The notes beneath the pieces are model-generated. The model was not told where the DNA came from and did no database searches. It worked only from the letters and a program-made list of their open reading frames with translations. Shown piece after piece: positions 26,321 through 36,491 of a stretch of DNA of 64,000 nt. Positions within the stretch are counted from its first letter, which is position 1; the number at the start of each line of letters is the position of its first letter. The position numbers and the translations under genes were made by a program. Source of the stretch: Pediococcus cellicola (GTDB lineage Bacteria > Bacillota > Bacilli > Lactobacillales > Lactobacillaceae); contig NZ_JQBR01000003.1 of NCBI RefSeq assembly GCF_001438655.1, positions 1 to 64,000 of the forward strand, in the 5' to 3' direction.

Positions 26321-27316
26321 TCAGGGCTTTGATTTGAATTGATTTGAATACAAATCTTTTTCAATCTCAAAACGAGGTCTTTTTTTAACTTCTGTAAACA
26401 CCTTTCCTACATATTCACCAATAATGCTTAAGGATATGAGTTGTACACCACCCAAAAACCAAATTGAAATCATCAACGAAGACCATCCTGCTGTAGTATT
26501 TCCCATGATTCGCTGTGCAATTGTATAGGCCATTAAGCAAATACTTAAAAACACGATTGTGAAGCCCAAATACATAATCGCTTTGATTGGGGCAATCGAA
26601 AATGAAGAAATACCGTCAATAGCAAAATTAATCATTTTTCTTAATGGATACTTTGATTTTCCAGCAAAACGTTTTTTCCTTGCATAAAAAACTTCAGCGC
26701 TTGGATACCCTACCAATGGCACAATTCCACGTAGAAATAAATTTCTTTCCTTATATTTAAGCAACGCTTGTGTAGCGCGCTTACTTAACAGACGGTAGTC
26801 GGCATGGTTTGGTACCATCCGCACACCAAATTTTGCCATTAATTGATAAAAAGCATCCGCGCTCACCCGCTTAAACCACGTATCTGTGTCTCGGTTGTTA
26901 CGTACACCATAAACAACATCGATGCCATTCAGGTAATCTTCAACCATTTTCGGAATAACATTGACATCATCTTGAAGATCGGCATCAATTGTGATCATCA
27001 TATCAGCATGTTTGACCGCAGTGGTTAACCCGGCAATAAGGGAATTTTGATGACCAAAATTACGACTAAATTTAATACCGGTCACAAACGGATTATCGTC
27101 CATGAGTTTTTTAATTAGTTCCCAAGTACGATCGTAACTTCCGTCATCAACAAATAAAATTCGACTCCCCCTACCGATTTTTTGCTTGTCTAAAAGTTGC
27201 TGTAAAATTTTACTAATTTGTTTTGTAGTTTCACGTATGACCGCTTCTTCGTTATAGCAAGGAATCACGATTGTTAAATTTTTTGTTTCGATTGATTCTT
27301 TTTTATTCTCATCCAA
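26321..27316 (-). CDS. GtrB/CsbB-like polyprenyl-phosphate glycosyltransferase
   Basis: A 331-residue GT2 (DPM1-like) domain (about 12-240) with VIPCYNEEAVI, FVDDGSYD, TIDADLQDD and the GKSKYPLRKM region, followed by two C-terminal membrane helices. Such enzymes load a sugar from a nucleotide donor onto undecaprenyl phosphate on the inner face of the membrane. The two GT-C-like proteins encoded immediately upstream (4-base gap) would use this lipid-linked sugar outside. No GtrA-like flippase gene is visible in the window. Confidence 0.88.
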   Translation of the reverse strand: MDENKKESIETKNLTIVIPCYNEEAVIRETTKQISKILQQLLDKQKIGRGSRILFVDDGSYDRTWELIKKLMDDNPFVTGIKFSRNFGHQNSLIAGLTTAVKHADMMITIDADLQDDVNVIPKMVEDYLNGIDVVYGVRNNRDTDTWFKRVSADAFYQLMAKFGVRMVPNHADYRLLSKRATQALLKYKERNLFLRGIVPLVGYPSAEVFYARKKRFAGKSKYPLRKMINFAIDGISSFSIAPIKAIMYLGFTIVFLSICLMAYTIAQRIMGNTTAGWSSLMISIWFLGGVQLISLSIIGEYVGKVFTEVKKRPRFEIEKDLYSNQFKSKP

Positions 27317-27320
27317 ATTT

Positions 27321-28880
27321 TTATTTGCCTTTCTTTACGCCTAGATAAACAACTAATTTTCCGTCTTTACGTTGCATAATTTTCTTTTTCTTAAACCACA
27401 CAAAAATACTTTGCCATCCAAAAATGGCCAGTACGTAAATAATAGGCAGAAATTGGATCAAATATCGGGATTGACCGCCTTCAAATAGTAGTAGATAGAA
27501 AAGAAGTCCAAACAGTGACATACGCAGGACGCGAATGAAAAAGATTTTGTCCAGAAAACTAAATACAACGCCGGCAAAAATCAGAATCCAAATGGCTTGT
27601 AAAATAGTCTGAGAAATCCTCAAATTAGACCCATAAGGATAGTAAAAGCTGCGAATAAATTTATGCTTTTTGAAGCTCGGCTTGTTGAAGAAATCTCCTT
27701 CTTTTAGCCATCCTAAAGTACCATCGTTAGTATTATAATAATTTTTTGCCAACAGGAACCTAGCATACCCTCCAAAGCCAAAATTTTGAAGTCGTTTCCT
27801 TATCATTTTGAAATTAGCTGACTGCTGGGTCTTCTTCGTTGGAAATTTTGTGCTATACAAATAATCTTGGTGTGAATAACTACCGTAAGTTTCTTTATTC
27901 ATTCCCATCATCAAATAATGACTGGGTAATTCTTTTTGATTTGGATTAATACTTACAAATTGTTGATGTTTTAAAGCCAGTTGGTTTGCACCCTGACACA
28001 CACCAAAGCAAACTGCAGCCACTAATAAACTTAAAGCAACTGTTTTCAAATCAAATTTCGTCCGATTAAAAATTAGGACGAAAGCCAATTCTAAAATTAA
28101 AGCAATGATCAAAATCATTGCCGTTGGCTTCAGGGCATATGCTGCCCAGGTTAACAACCCTAGCAAAGCTGATTGCCAAATAAATTGCTTTTTGGGCTTC
28201 TTACTCGCAAGCCAATCAGTTGCAAGAATATCCATCATAAGAATCATCCCAGAAATAAAAGGCAAAACAAAGGTGTCCGTGTAAACAATCACGATCCACG
28301 GTGAAATCAAAATAACCAAAGGTGCCAACACCCAAACAGTGGCTTTATTTAGATGTCGTTTCAAAACCAAACCAACTAAAACAATGCTAATATCGACTAA
28401 TATCAAATTAATAATATCCAAAACCAACGTGAAATTAGTTAAATTTAGCCCATTTACGATATGGTAGAGACCACGCTCAACAAACATAAATGAGAGATCA
28501 GTTGGGTTTTGAGAAAAATAATTAGCCAAGTAGCTTTCTGGTACAATCGATTTACTAGTCGCCGCCCACTTCATAATTCCCGTGTCAAAGCCCGTTTCAG
28601 TAGCCAAACTAATTAACAAGATCATTTGATAAATCAATGCTAAAACTGAAAAGAACCATTTGGCGTCAACATGGTACTTCCCAGTCATTTTTTGTATATT
28701 CTTCAAAAACGACAAATGATTTCTAAATAAGTAACCCAAATAAAATATAATGACAAAAACTGCACCGATACCACCAATGACTTGCCCATTGAGATTGGTT
28801 GTAACCAAAGTACCCAAAAATGTTATTAAAAATAAAATCAAAATAACCGTATCAATAACTCTCTTAATTATTCGTTGCAT
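27321..28880 (-). CDS. GT-C-like polytopic membrane glycosyltransferase
   Basis: A 519-residue protein with ten or more membrane helices. Conserved points shared with the paralogues at 20754 and 28908 are TGFDTG in the first outer loop (candidate catalytic Asp), VYTDTFVLPF, NTNDGTLGWLKEG and LLFEGGQSRYLIQFLP near the end. This architecture fits GT-C enzymes that use polyprenyl-phosphate sugars to modify wall glycans or teichoic acids. It forms an operon with the paralogue upstream and the GtrB-like gene downstream. The acceptor is unknown. Confidence 0.68.
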   Translation of the reverse strand: MQRIIKRVIDTVILILFLITFLGTLVTTNLNGQVIGGIGAVFVIIFYLGYLFRNHLSFLKNIQKMTGKYHVDAKWFFSVLALIYQMILLISLATETGFDTGIMKWAATSKSIVPESYLANYFSQNPTDLSFMFVERGLYHIVNGLNLTNFTLVLDIINLILVDISIVLVGLVLKRHLNKATVWVLAPLVILISPWIVIVYTDTFVLPFISGMILMMDILATDWLASKKPKKQFIWQSALLGLLTWAAYALKPTAMILIIALILELAFVLIFNRTKFDLKTVALSLLVAAVCFGVCQGANQLALKHQQFVSINPNQKELPSHYLMMGMNKETYGSYSHQDYLYSTKFPTKKTQQSANFKMIRKRLQNFGFGGYARFLLAKNYYNTNDGTLGWLKEGDFFNKPSFKKHKFIRSFYYPYGSNLRISQTILQAIWILIFAGVVFSFLDKIFFIRVLRMSLFGLLFYLLLFEGGQSRYLIQFLPIIYVLAIFGWQSIFVWFKKKKIMQRKDGKLVVYLGVKKGK

Positions 28881-28907
28881 AACTACTCCTCAACATTCAC
28901 AAATTTT

Positions 28908-30437
28908 TTAAAACAATCGGCTAAATGAGTGCCATGAAATTGTAATTTTTTTCTTAGTTATGACGCGTTTATATAATTGATGCCAGCCAATCACCGCTAA
29001 TATATAAATTACGGGAAAGCTTTGAATGAGGTATCTTGAACGTCCGCCTTCAAAAATGAGAAGAAATAGGAGTAACCCTAATACTGACATTCTCAATATT
29101 CTGACAAAAAGCGACCTATCAAAGAAGCTAAAGATAACCCCACTCAAAATTATGATCCAGGTCAACTGGGCTATCACAAAATAAACGGCTTGTCTTGATC
29201 CGTATAAGAAGAAAAATGAACGAATAAATTTGTTTTTATTTAATGATGGTGTTTTACTAAACTGACTGTCATTTGACCACCCTAATGTCCCATCACTAGT
29301 GTTGGTATAATTTTTGACAAACAAAAATCTAATATAATTGACGGCGCCAATCTTTTTAAGCCTTTGCCTAATAAGGCGCCAGTTACCGCTATTTTGTGCT
29401 TTAGGATTCTTAAAGCTTGTGCTGTAATGATAGTCATCATCTGAAAAGCGACCACCTGATTTTTGATTCATACCCATTAAAATAAAATGACTCGGTTGCA
29501 TTGCCACTTCTTTATTGACTGCTACTAAATGTTGATGATCCACCAAGACTGTTTCTCCAACTTTTAAGACACCAAAAGATAAAATCATAACTGCTACAAT
29601 TAAGCCCACCTGTCGCGTTAATATTTTTCCAACCGATCGTTTTGGGAAAGGCTTAATTAATAAATTCAAGGCCAACTCAACCACAATGGCAATCACAAAT
29701 ATGAATGTACTTGGTTTTAACGCATAGGCACAAAAGGTACTAATACCAAAAATTGCACTTAAGCCATATAATTTTTTGGCCGAGTATTGTTTATTATTAA
29801 AGTTTTGAAGTAACTCATACAATGTCACAATCATTGCAGCCGTGAATGGCAAAACTGTTGTATCAGAATAAAAAACAACTAACCATGGGGCGAGTAAAAA
29901 AGCAAAAGGAAATAAACCCCATAAAATCGACTTTTTTAGGTACTTTTTCAAAAAATACCAAATTAAAAAGATGGTAATGTCAATAAAAATCATATTGATG
30001 AAATTCAAGGCAAGTGTAAAATTTGTTATCCCCAGGGCGTGAGTAATCACATATAGAAAGCGCATCAAAAAAAGAAGCCCCAAATTATTTGGATAAACAG
30101 AAAAGTAATAATAATCCGGATTTCCCATAGCTGCGTGCTTAATGGTATAGGCATCATACCCAATTTCTCCTGTCAGGCTCACAACTAACAGGACTTGATA
30201 GGCCAAAACAACTAGAAAAAATAACCATGGTTGCTTAAAAAAGCGGCTAAGCGATCCAACCTTATCCTTTGGTAAAGGTAGTACTGCTAGCACCATACCG
30301 AAAATAATCAATGTGCCTACAATAAAACCAAATTGATAGGTATTTGCTAGATTTGTAGAAATTAACGCCCCAACTAAACTAATGACCAACAAAAACAAAA
30401 TAACTTGATCAATTCCCTTTGAAATAATATTTTTCAT
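28908..30437 (-). CDS. GT-C-like polytopic membrane glycosyltransferase
   Basis: A 509-residue paralogue of the protein at 27321 with the same landmarks: GEIGYDAY in the first outer loop, FYSDTTVLPF, NTSDGTLGWSNDS and LIFEGGRSRYLIQSFP, then a basic C-terminus. It is first gene of the three-gene GT-C/GT-C/GtrB unit, 27 bases upstream of its paralogue. Tandem duplication followed by divergence is likely, perhaps giving different linkages or acceptors. Confidence 0.68.
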   Translation of the reverse strand: MKNIISKGIDQVILFLLVISLVGALISTNLANTYQFGFIVGTLIIFGMVLAVLPLPKDKVGSLSRFFKQPWLFFLVVLAYQVLLVVSLTGEIGYDAYTIKHAAMGNPDYYYFSVYPNNLGLLFLMRFLYVITHALGITNFTLALNFINMIFIDITIFLIWYFLKKYLKKSILWGLFPFAFLLAPWLVVFYSDTTVLPFTAAMIVTLYELLQNFNNKQYSAKKLYGLSAIFGISTFCAYALKPSTFIFVIAIVVELALNLLIKPFPKRSVGKILTRQVGLIVAVMILSFGVLKVGETVLVDHQHLVAVNKEVAMQPSHFILMGMNQKSGGRFSDDDYHYSTSFKNPKAQNSGNWRLIRQRLKKIGAVNYIRFLFVKNYTNTSDGTLGWSNDSQFSKTPSLNKNKFIRSFFFLYGSRQAVYFVIAQLTWIIILSGVIFSFFDRSLFVRILRMSVLGLLLFLLIFEGGRSRYLIQSFPVIYILAVIGWHQLYKRVITKKKITISWHSFSRLF

Positions 30438-30578
30438 ACGTCTTCTCCATCATTACCTTTTATATGTATATAGCTGCTAAATTTGCGGCTAATACAGCCA
30501 TTATTAAGCAATAAAGCATAACGTGTCAATAGCAGATATTTTCATTGTGCTTAAGCCAATCAACTTTTACAAACAACA

Positions 30579-30646
30579 AAAAAATAAGCGTTTCATTGCT
30601 GCAACAAAATTCTTGATGTGACTTTATACAGCTATGACGCTTATTT
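30579..30646 (-). terminator. Terminator after the GT8 gene
   Basis: The minus strand forms AAATAAGCGTCATAGCTG..CAGCAATGAAACGCTTATT followed by TTTTTT, a long imperfect stem just after the GT8 stop. It separates GT8 from the GT-C operon. Confidence 0.75.
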
Positions 30647-30661
30647 ATCATTCTAAATGCC

Positions 30662-31477
30662 TTAAATTCGTTTTGCCCGATAAGCATAATGTTTATACAA
30701 CCCGGCGTAGCGATTGTGATAGTCTTTTTTCCAAGGTTTGTCACGACCACAAAAATGAAGCACCACAGTATGTTGAATGACCCAGTCTAAATCCCATTTA
30801 CCATTACTTAAAGCATAGTAAAGCGGGCTGCGACGTGCATCAAAATTATATAGCTCATCCGGAATCTTTTTAATTTGATGTCCATATAAACCATTTAACA
30901 CATCCTGATCGGGCAAGAACAAAGAAAGTTTATTACGACTAATATAATTAACAATATCTACTTTTTTCACTTGCTTCCGGATTGCCGTCAGATTGAACAG
31001 TAAGACGCCAGAATTATAATAGCTCTCAGCCTCGTAGTTTCCCAGCCGGAGCTTGTTGAGCGGTTCGGTCACATTATTGGTCAACGCAGAGTGACTGGCT
31101 GCAGCGTACAAAAAATGACCCAGATCCAAGCGGTACAACGGCGATAAGTCATTTATGGCCAAGATATCTACATCTAAATATAAAATACGATCAATCGTTT
31201 TAGGTAAGTAATCTTGAGCTAGTAACCGATAGTAGATGGTTTCTGGATAACGATTAGTGACTGGCACATCCCCTAACAGAGCGTTTTTTAGCACAAGTGG
31301 ATGATACCTAATGTTCATTTTTTTACAGAATGATTCAATCTTGTCTGTTTTCTTTAATTTATTCTTCTGAATGACATACACATTCAAAGTCTGATTGGGC
31401 GTATTCATCACAATCGAATATAAGGTGGTTAACAATTGATCAACTACGTGATTATCAATGGCAAACAGTAAATTCAT
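30662..31477 (-). CDS. Family 8 glycosyltransferase
   Basis: A 271-residue GT8 protein. It starts MNLLFAIDNHVVDQLLTTLYSI, has the DxD metal site in RILYLDVDIL, YYNSGVLLFNL in the middle and a C-terminal HFCGRDKPW motif characteristic of GT8. It would transfer glucose or galactose from a UDP donor in the cytoplasm. It is monocistronic, with its own terminator, in the surface-glycan block. The acceptor is unknown. Confidence 0.9.
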   Translation of the reverse strand: MNLLFAIDNHVVDQLLTTLYSIVMNTPNQTLNVYVIQKNKLKKTDKIESFCKKMNIRYHPLVLKNALLGDVPVTNRYPETIYYRLLAQDYLPKTIDRILYLDVDILAINDLSPLYRLDLGHFLYAAASHSALTNNVTEPLNKLRLGNYEAESYYNSGVLLFNLTAIRKQVKKVDIVNYISRNKLSLFLPDQDVLNGLYGHQIKKIPDELYNFDARRSPLYYALSNGKWDLDWVIQHTVVLHFCGRDKPWKKDYHNRYAGLYKHYAYRAKRI

Positions 31478-31631
31478 ATCCGCAACATCTCCTGATTTCC
31501 ATTATAATATGCCAATCTTTAATAGAAAAATAATTCATTGTAAACACAATTAGTTATGGTGATTTTTAACTTAATTTAAGTAAAATTAACAAGTCTGAAC
31601 TAACAGTTAGGTAAAAACTGTTTGCGTTCTT

Positions 31632-32930
31632 CTAATAACTTACTGTTGTATTTCCGTATCGCTTAATTAAGCACATCCCATGGGTAGCATTTTTTCTTAC
31701 TTTAACACCCTTAATCGAATGTCCACGACGCGCATATAACTGAATAGCCGAATGGGTGGCATGATAACCCGTAAATGAATTGTTCTGAATGGAAACAGCT
31801 GTCGTATGCGGCATGTGGCCATACTGATTTGAAATGATAATATCATTTTCTGGTCGCGCACGTTTTAGTGTTGTACTAAACGTATTATGATTGATGGTTA
31901 ATGCTCTAGAAGATTCAAAATGAACTGGTGCCCCAAAATACTTGATATCGACACCCATTCCGCTCAACCGAACCGCATTTTTTACGGTATTGTAGGAAAA
32001 ATTGATGTGGGCGATCATGCGACGATTACTGCTAATTGTATCGTGCTGTCCAATCGCCACCTGTGCTAACGAAACTAATTTTCTCCCACTATATTCCGGC
32101 GCCCAAGTATTGTGTGTCACAGTGATATAGGTTGAAGGTGTCCCATTAAAATGGCCTTTTCCATATTTATTAAAACCAGGACCACCGCTATTACAATTCG
32201 CATAGTCCGTTTGAATAGATTCGCCATATTCACCATGATTCCCATTTTTACGCATGATTGCCGTACTCAGCGTATGCCCGTATCCATAGAAGTGACTGTG
32301 CGTGATCGTAATATTTGAGCAACCCATCAAATCAAATATATGACCCCCAATGCCACAAGCTTGGTGAAAGCTCGCATTTTTAAATGTGGCTCTGGAGTTG
32401 CGAAGCAATCGAAATTCATGCCCACCACCATAAAAGGTACCGCCTTGCCAATTTAAGCCCTTTGTAAGCACGCCATAAAAAAAGCCAGATTTTCCAGTAA
32501 AATTAGCTTTTGTCGCATTCACATGAACATTAGCTTTTGTTGGTAATTTAACATTACCATTCATTTTGAAATTGCCGATCAACGTAATGGTTTTGCCTTT
32601 TTTTGCTTTTTTAAATAAATTATTTAATTGCGAATGATCCACATGAGTGCCAGGTTTTTTAAATCGCCGATTCATTAAAGAGTGAATCTCCATTTCCCTC
32701 ATTAATCGTAAAATTCGTTTTGACCCAACACAGATGCCTGACTTGCGAAGCACCATCGTTATTCGTGGATAACCATAGGCACGATAATTATTTTCCCAAA
32801 TCAATTTAATTTTTTCTTTGAGCTGATTATCAACACGTTCGTGTTGACTAGGTTGATATCTTTTCCAATGGTAATAGGTGCTGCGCGGTAATTTCAGTGC
32901 CGAAAGAATAATTGATAAGCGGTGTCGCAA
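31632..32930 (-). pseudogene. Chimera: IS3 OrfB N-terminus fused in frame to a right-handed beta-helix protein
   Basis: Of 432 codons, the first about 101 are an IS3-family OrfB start (helix-turn-helix region, YRAYGYPRITMVLRKSG, to HVDHSQ). From about residue 102 the sequence becomes a parallel beta-helix of pectate-lyase type with repeated N-I-T-I/V-x-H/N-N turns (for example NITITHSHFYG, YITVTHNTW, ALTINHNTF, AVSIQNNSF). The beta-helix part has lost its own start and any signal peptide to IS insertion with deletion. A fusion could be made by IS3-type frameshifting but is probably not functional. Originally this was likely a polysaccharide-binding or -cleaving surface protein. Confidence 0.8.
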
Positions 32931-33299
32931 TAACTGATCTTCTATGAAGACAAGGCAATTAATTCGTCCTAATGCTTCCCCAGTAACACCGCCGCAGCTT
33001 TTAAAATTTCAAGTTCCTCCTTTAATCGCTGATTTTCCTTTTGAAGTTGTTTGAATTCTTTGGACGTTACTTCAGTACCGTCTTCTAGCTCAACTGATTT
33101 AGCGTCTTTAACCCAGTTATGAATTGCGGCTGGAGAAACACCGTATTCCTCGGAAAGCGAGCGAATAGATCTTTTCTCTTCACGATGCATCTTCACAATG
33201 CTGGCTTTAAAATCATCTTGATATCGTTTCATTGGAATGCTCCTATCTTGTTTTATTAATTATGGCACAACTGTTCAGAAATTTATGTACCAAATACTA
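32627..33299 (-). mobile_element. IS3-family remnant (3' part deleted)
   Basis: It contains complete orfA, the first third of orfB and the upstream end with TAGTATTTGGTACATAAA. The right end of the IS is missing because orfB runs directly into the beta-helix gene at about 32627. It is different from the IS3 element at 59535. Confidence 0.8.
32969..33232 (-). CDS. IS3-family OrfA (transposase helix-turn-helix subunit)
   Basis: An 87-residue OrfA with the helix-turn-helix RSIRSLSEEYGVSPAAIHNW followed by a leucine-zipper-like coiled coil (FKQLQKENQRLKEELEILKAA). The frame of orfB lies at -1 relative to it, as expected for programmed frameshifting. RBS AGGAG precedes the ATG by eight bases. Probably inactive as part of a truncated element. 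Confidence 0.85.
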   Translation of the reverse strand: MKRYQDDFKASIVKMHREEKRSIRSLSEEYGVSPAAIHNWVKDAKSVELEDGTEVTSKEFKQLQKENQRLKEELEILKAAAVLLGKH

Positions 33300-33456
33300 G
33301 GATAGGAGCAAAAAAGACTGCTTACGGTTTCCGGAACTTTGAAAACTTCCGTTTACGTCTTCTCATCGAATTAAAGAATAGTTATGTCAGTTTGAATTTT
33401 CATAGTCACATTAAAAAAGCTGCTCATTTCATCAGTACCACTTGATAAAGAACCTA

Positions 33457-34551
33457 TTATAAAGAAGAAAGTTTATTGGCTGATTTATCTGTGTTTTTAT
33501 TATCAGTAGCAATTAAGTTATAGATGTTTTCTATGTGCTTAATATAGCGAGAAATATCAAATTTCAAAACTGTTTTTTTGATATCTGTATGATTATATTT
33601 ACCACGCAAACGATAGATTTGCCGGCATGCAGCTATAAAAGCTTTTTGGTCGTTCATTGGAGTTAAAATTCCATTGTGGGAATTAATGATGTCTGCCGGT
33701 CCAGTAGGACAGTTTGTTGAAACAATTGGCAAGCCATAAGAAGCAGCTTCAATAACAACCATTGGGAATCCCTCATATTTTGAACAGAGCAGCAGGCAAT
33801 CAGCTTCATTAATTGCTTCCCAAGGATTAGGCATCCAACCTTGCCAGTTAATGTTTTGTGAAATATGCAAATCATTTGCTAATGTTTTTGCTTTTGGAAG
33901 ATCAGCTCCCTTGCCAAAGATGTCCAGTTTCCAAGGAATATTAAGTTGTGCCATTGATTCAAGAAGCATACGTACATTTTTTTGATCATCCAACAATATT
34001 CTTCCAATAAAAATTGCATGGAAAGGAGCGTTAGCTTTAGGTGTGCTGATTGTTTTCTTATTTACAGTGCGGATAGGATTATAGATCAGAAAGATTTTTT
34101 GGGCTGGGACCCCGAGTTTGATCAACTGTTTTTTTATCCCTGTACTAATTGCAAGATGATATTCTGAGAAAGCAAGTTCTTGACGAGCAAAAATGTTTGA
34201 TTCAGCAATGGAGGTATGTCCCCAAGAAACAATTTTATAATGAAGGTCATATTTTTTCCTGATCTGATAGGCAGTTACACAAGCTCTGCCTTCGAGTCCC
34301 AAAACGATATCTGGTTCTGCTGCTAAAACATTTTTTTCAATAAACTCTTTTTGTGCTTGTGTATCTTGTGCATGGCAAATTTTAAGTTGGTAGCCGGTAG
34401 TACGTGTAATCCATTGGAGCCATTCAGGTTTTCCGCTTTTAGGGATCAAAACCTGATATTCATTTTTTAAATCTTCGTTGACCAAGTTCGAAATGACTCT
34501 TTCGGTACCGCCATGTCCCTCTAAATACTGTGTTATTAATGTTATTTTCAC
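33457..34551 (-). CDS. Family 4 glycosyltransferase
   Basis: A 364-residue GT-B enzyme. The N-terminal GHGGTERVISNLV is the donor-loop start. The C-terminal half has FIGRILLDDQKNVRML, WQGWMPNPWEAINEADCLLLCSKYEGFPMVVIEAASYGLPIVST with the EX7E-like E-G-F-P..E pair, and CPTGPADII. It resembles galactosyl- or N-acetylhexosaminyl-transferases of polysaccharide clusters. It is isolated between an IS3 remnant and IS256, so its original cluster has been broken up. Confidence 0.88.
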   Translation of the reverse strand: MKITLITQYLEGHGGTERVISNLVNEDLKNEYQVLIPKSGKPEWLQWITRTTGYQLKICHAQDTQAQKEFIEKNVLAAEPDIVLGLEGRACVTAYQIRKKYDLHYKIVSWGHTSIAESNIFARQELAFSEYHLAISTGIKKQLIKLGVPAQKIFLIYNPIRTVNKKTISTPKANAPFHAIFIGRILLDDQKNVRMLLESMAQLNIPWKLDIFGKGADLPKAKTLANDLHISQNINWQGWMPNPWEAINEADCLLLCSKYEGFPMVVIEAASYGLPIVSTNCPTGPADIINSHNGILTPMNDQKAFIAACRQIYRLRGKYNHTDIKKTVLKFDISRYIKHIENIYNLIATDNKNTDKSANKLSSL

Positions 34552-35017
34552 GATAATTCATCCTTTCATTTTATGAAGCCAACATTAATCTGATGTAATC
34601 TTAAATAAGTTGTATTAGTGAGTCAGTAATTGTTAATTAACTTAAAAATTCTAAAAATAGTTACACCGCATTTGTTAATTATAAAAAATTTAAAACACAA
34701 TAATGCAGTTGTAACAAAAGTACAGACAGCTAAGGTATGTGATTTTGTTTCAAACAAATGCAGAACTCGATTTTAAAATTCACCCGGCTTTCATTTTATC
34801 AACAAAGAAAATAGTTTACTTATGGCTAGTTGGATACATAAGAATGGCATTATTTAAATAATAAAAAAATAAAGGTACAATAACCTTATCCAAATGGTTG
34901 TTGAACTGATATGACAATACAGAAACTAAAGAATCTATATTATACTTACCCCCATCTAAACTTTATTATAGATCTAATCAACAGAAAAACTCAAATAGTT
35001 GAATTTTGTAAACAAAA
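34552..35017. other. Gene-free AT-rich interval
   Basis: Very AT-rich sequence between the GT4 gene start and the IS256 left end. I see no open frame or RNA gene; it probably holds the GT4 promoter and IS-flanking DNA. Confidence 0.5.
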
Positions 35018-36369
35018 GAGAGCGTAAAATATCTTGTGTAAATGCATAAAAGATTTCTGAATTGTATAGAAATAGGGAATGCCTTCCCTTATGATATTTA
35101 GTAACCACAGAAAACATCACAGGGGGCATTCCCCATGAATGAACTTACCACAGAAATTATCGCTGCACTAGCCCAAAAGCAAGATTTGGACGAAGTTTTT
35201 CGTCACCACCTCGAAATTGCGATTAACCAGCTGCTTCAAACCGAATTGGCAGAGTTTTTGGGTTACGAACGCTACTCATACGCTGGGATTAACACTGGTA
35301 ATAACCGCAACGGCAGTTATGAGCGCTCGTTTGATACGAAGTACGGCCAACTTAACTTAACCATTCCTCGAGATCGCAATGGCCGGTTTGAAAATCATAC
35401 CTTGCCAGCCTACGGTCGGCACAGTGATAATTTAGAAACAACGGTCATTCAGTTGTATACCAAGGGAATTACCACTGCTGAAATTGCCGAACTCATTGAG
35501 AAAATGTACGGTGCTCACTACTCCAAAGCCACGGTTTCCAACATGACTAAAGCTGTCAATGAACAGGTTCAAGCTTTCCAGCAACGTCGACTGGCTTCAC
35601 AATATGCGGCCATCTTCTTAGATGCCACTTACTTGCCGTTAAAGCGGGATACCGTTCAAAAAGAAGCCGTTCATATTGCGATTGGCATTCGTCCAGATGG
35701 TACGAAAGAAGTGCTGAACTACCAAGTGGCGCCAACGGAATCGACTGGAATCTGGACTGAACTGCTGGGAACCTTGATCAAGCAGGGCGTTAAAGATGTG
35801 CTGTTGTTTATGGCCGATGGGTTAGTTGGTTTGGATGAAGGCTTGAATCGGCATTTCCCTAAAGCCAAACGACAACGTTGCCTGGTTCATGTTGGGCGGA
35901 ATCTGATGAACAAAGTTCGCGTAAAAGACCGCAAGGCCGTGATCAGTGACTTTAAACAAGTTCATCGGGCCGCCAACCGTGAAGCAGCCGAACTGAAACT
36001 GAATGAGTTCGCCAACAACTGGCATCAGACCTATCCCAAATTAATCAAAGATGTGCTTAAAATGCCGAATTTACTCACTTTCATGGACTTTCCACCAGCT
36101 ATCCGGCAATCACTATACTCCACTAACCTGATTGAGAACTTTAATAAGCATCTCAAACGCAACCCCAACCACAAAGAACAATTTCCAACGGAAGATTCAC
36201 TGAATCGATTCCTGGTTTCTCAGTTTAATGTCTACAACGAGAAGTCCATGAAGCGAATCCATCGCGGATTCAACGGACTTCAGGACACCCTGGAATCATC
36301 CTTTACTTAAATTAACTACATATTATATGTACGGAGGTATTTCATTTACACAAGATTCTTGACGATATC
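35018..36369 (+). mobile_element. IS256-family insertion sequence
   Basis: About 1.35 kb. The left end GAGAGCGTAAAATATCTTG and the inverted right end (reading inward GATATCGTCAAGAATCTTG) share ATCTTGTGTAAATG and about 20 of 27 positions. One full-length transposase lies between them. No clear target duplication is seen. The left end is also found in the fold-back element at 38699-38748. Confidence 0.85.
35135..36310 (+). CDS. IS256 family transposase
   Basis: A 391-residue mutator-type DDE transposase. Landmarks are GYERYSYAG, FLDATYLPLK (first Asp), FMADGLVGLDEGLNRHFPKAKRQRCLVHVGRNLM (second Asp plus the C/H signature) and STNLIENFNKHLKR (Glu). The frame is intact and follows GGGGGC at the start, so the element may be active. 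Confidence 0.95.
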   Translation: MNELTTEIIAALAQKQDLDEVFRHHLEIAINQLLQTELAEFLGYERYSYAGINTGNNRNGSYERSFDTKYGQLNLTIPRDRNGRFENHTLPAYGRHSDNLETTVIQLYTKGITTAEIAELIEKMYGAHYSKATVSNMTKAVNEQVQAFQQRRLASQYAAIFLDATYLPLKRDTVQKEAVHIAIGIRPDGTKEVLNYQVAPTESTGIWTELLGTLIKQGVKDVLLFMADGLVGLDEGLNRHFPKAKRQRCLVHVGRNLMNKVRVKDRKAVISDFKQVHRAANREAAELKLNEFANNWHQTYPKLIKDVLKMPNLLTFMDFPPAIRQSLYSTNLIENFNKHLKRNPNHKEQFPTEDSLNRFLVSQFNVYNEKSMKRIHRGFNGLQDTLESSFT

Positions 36370-36412
36370 CATATTTACTCAATAGATTAATATCAAATGG
36401 TGAAAATCAACG

Positions 36413-36441
36413 AAAAAAGGAGATCTATCAAGCGATCTCCT
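36413..36441 (-). terminator. Terminator after clpL
   Basis: The minus strand reads GGAGATCGCTTGATAGATCTCC followed by TTTTTT, about 50 bases after the clpL stop. Confidence 0.88.
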
Positions 36442-36491
36442 TCCCAATAAATCTCCTCTTACATAAAGTTATTTATGAACACTGATTTAAG

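Noticed and set aside
30526-30750. 74-codon open frame on the minus strand
   Set aside because: Overlaps the GT8 3' end and its terminator in another frame; not credible.
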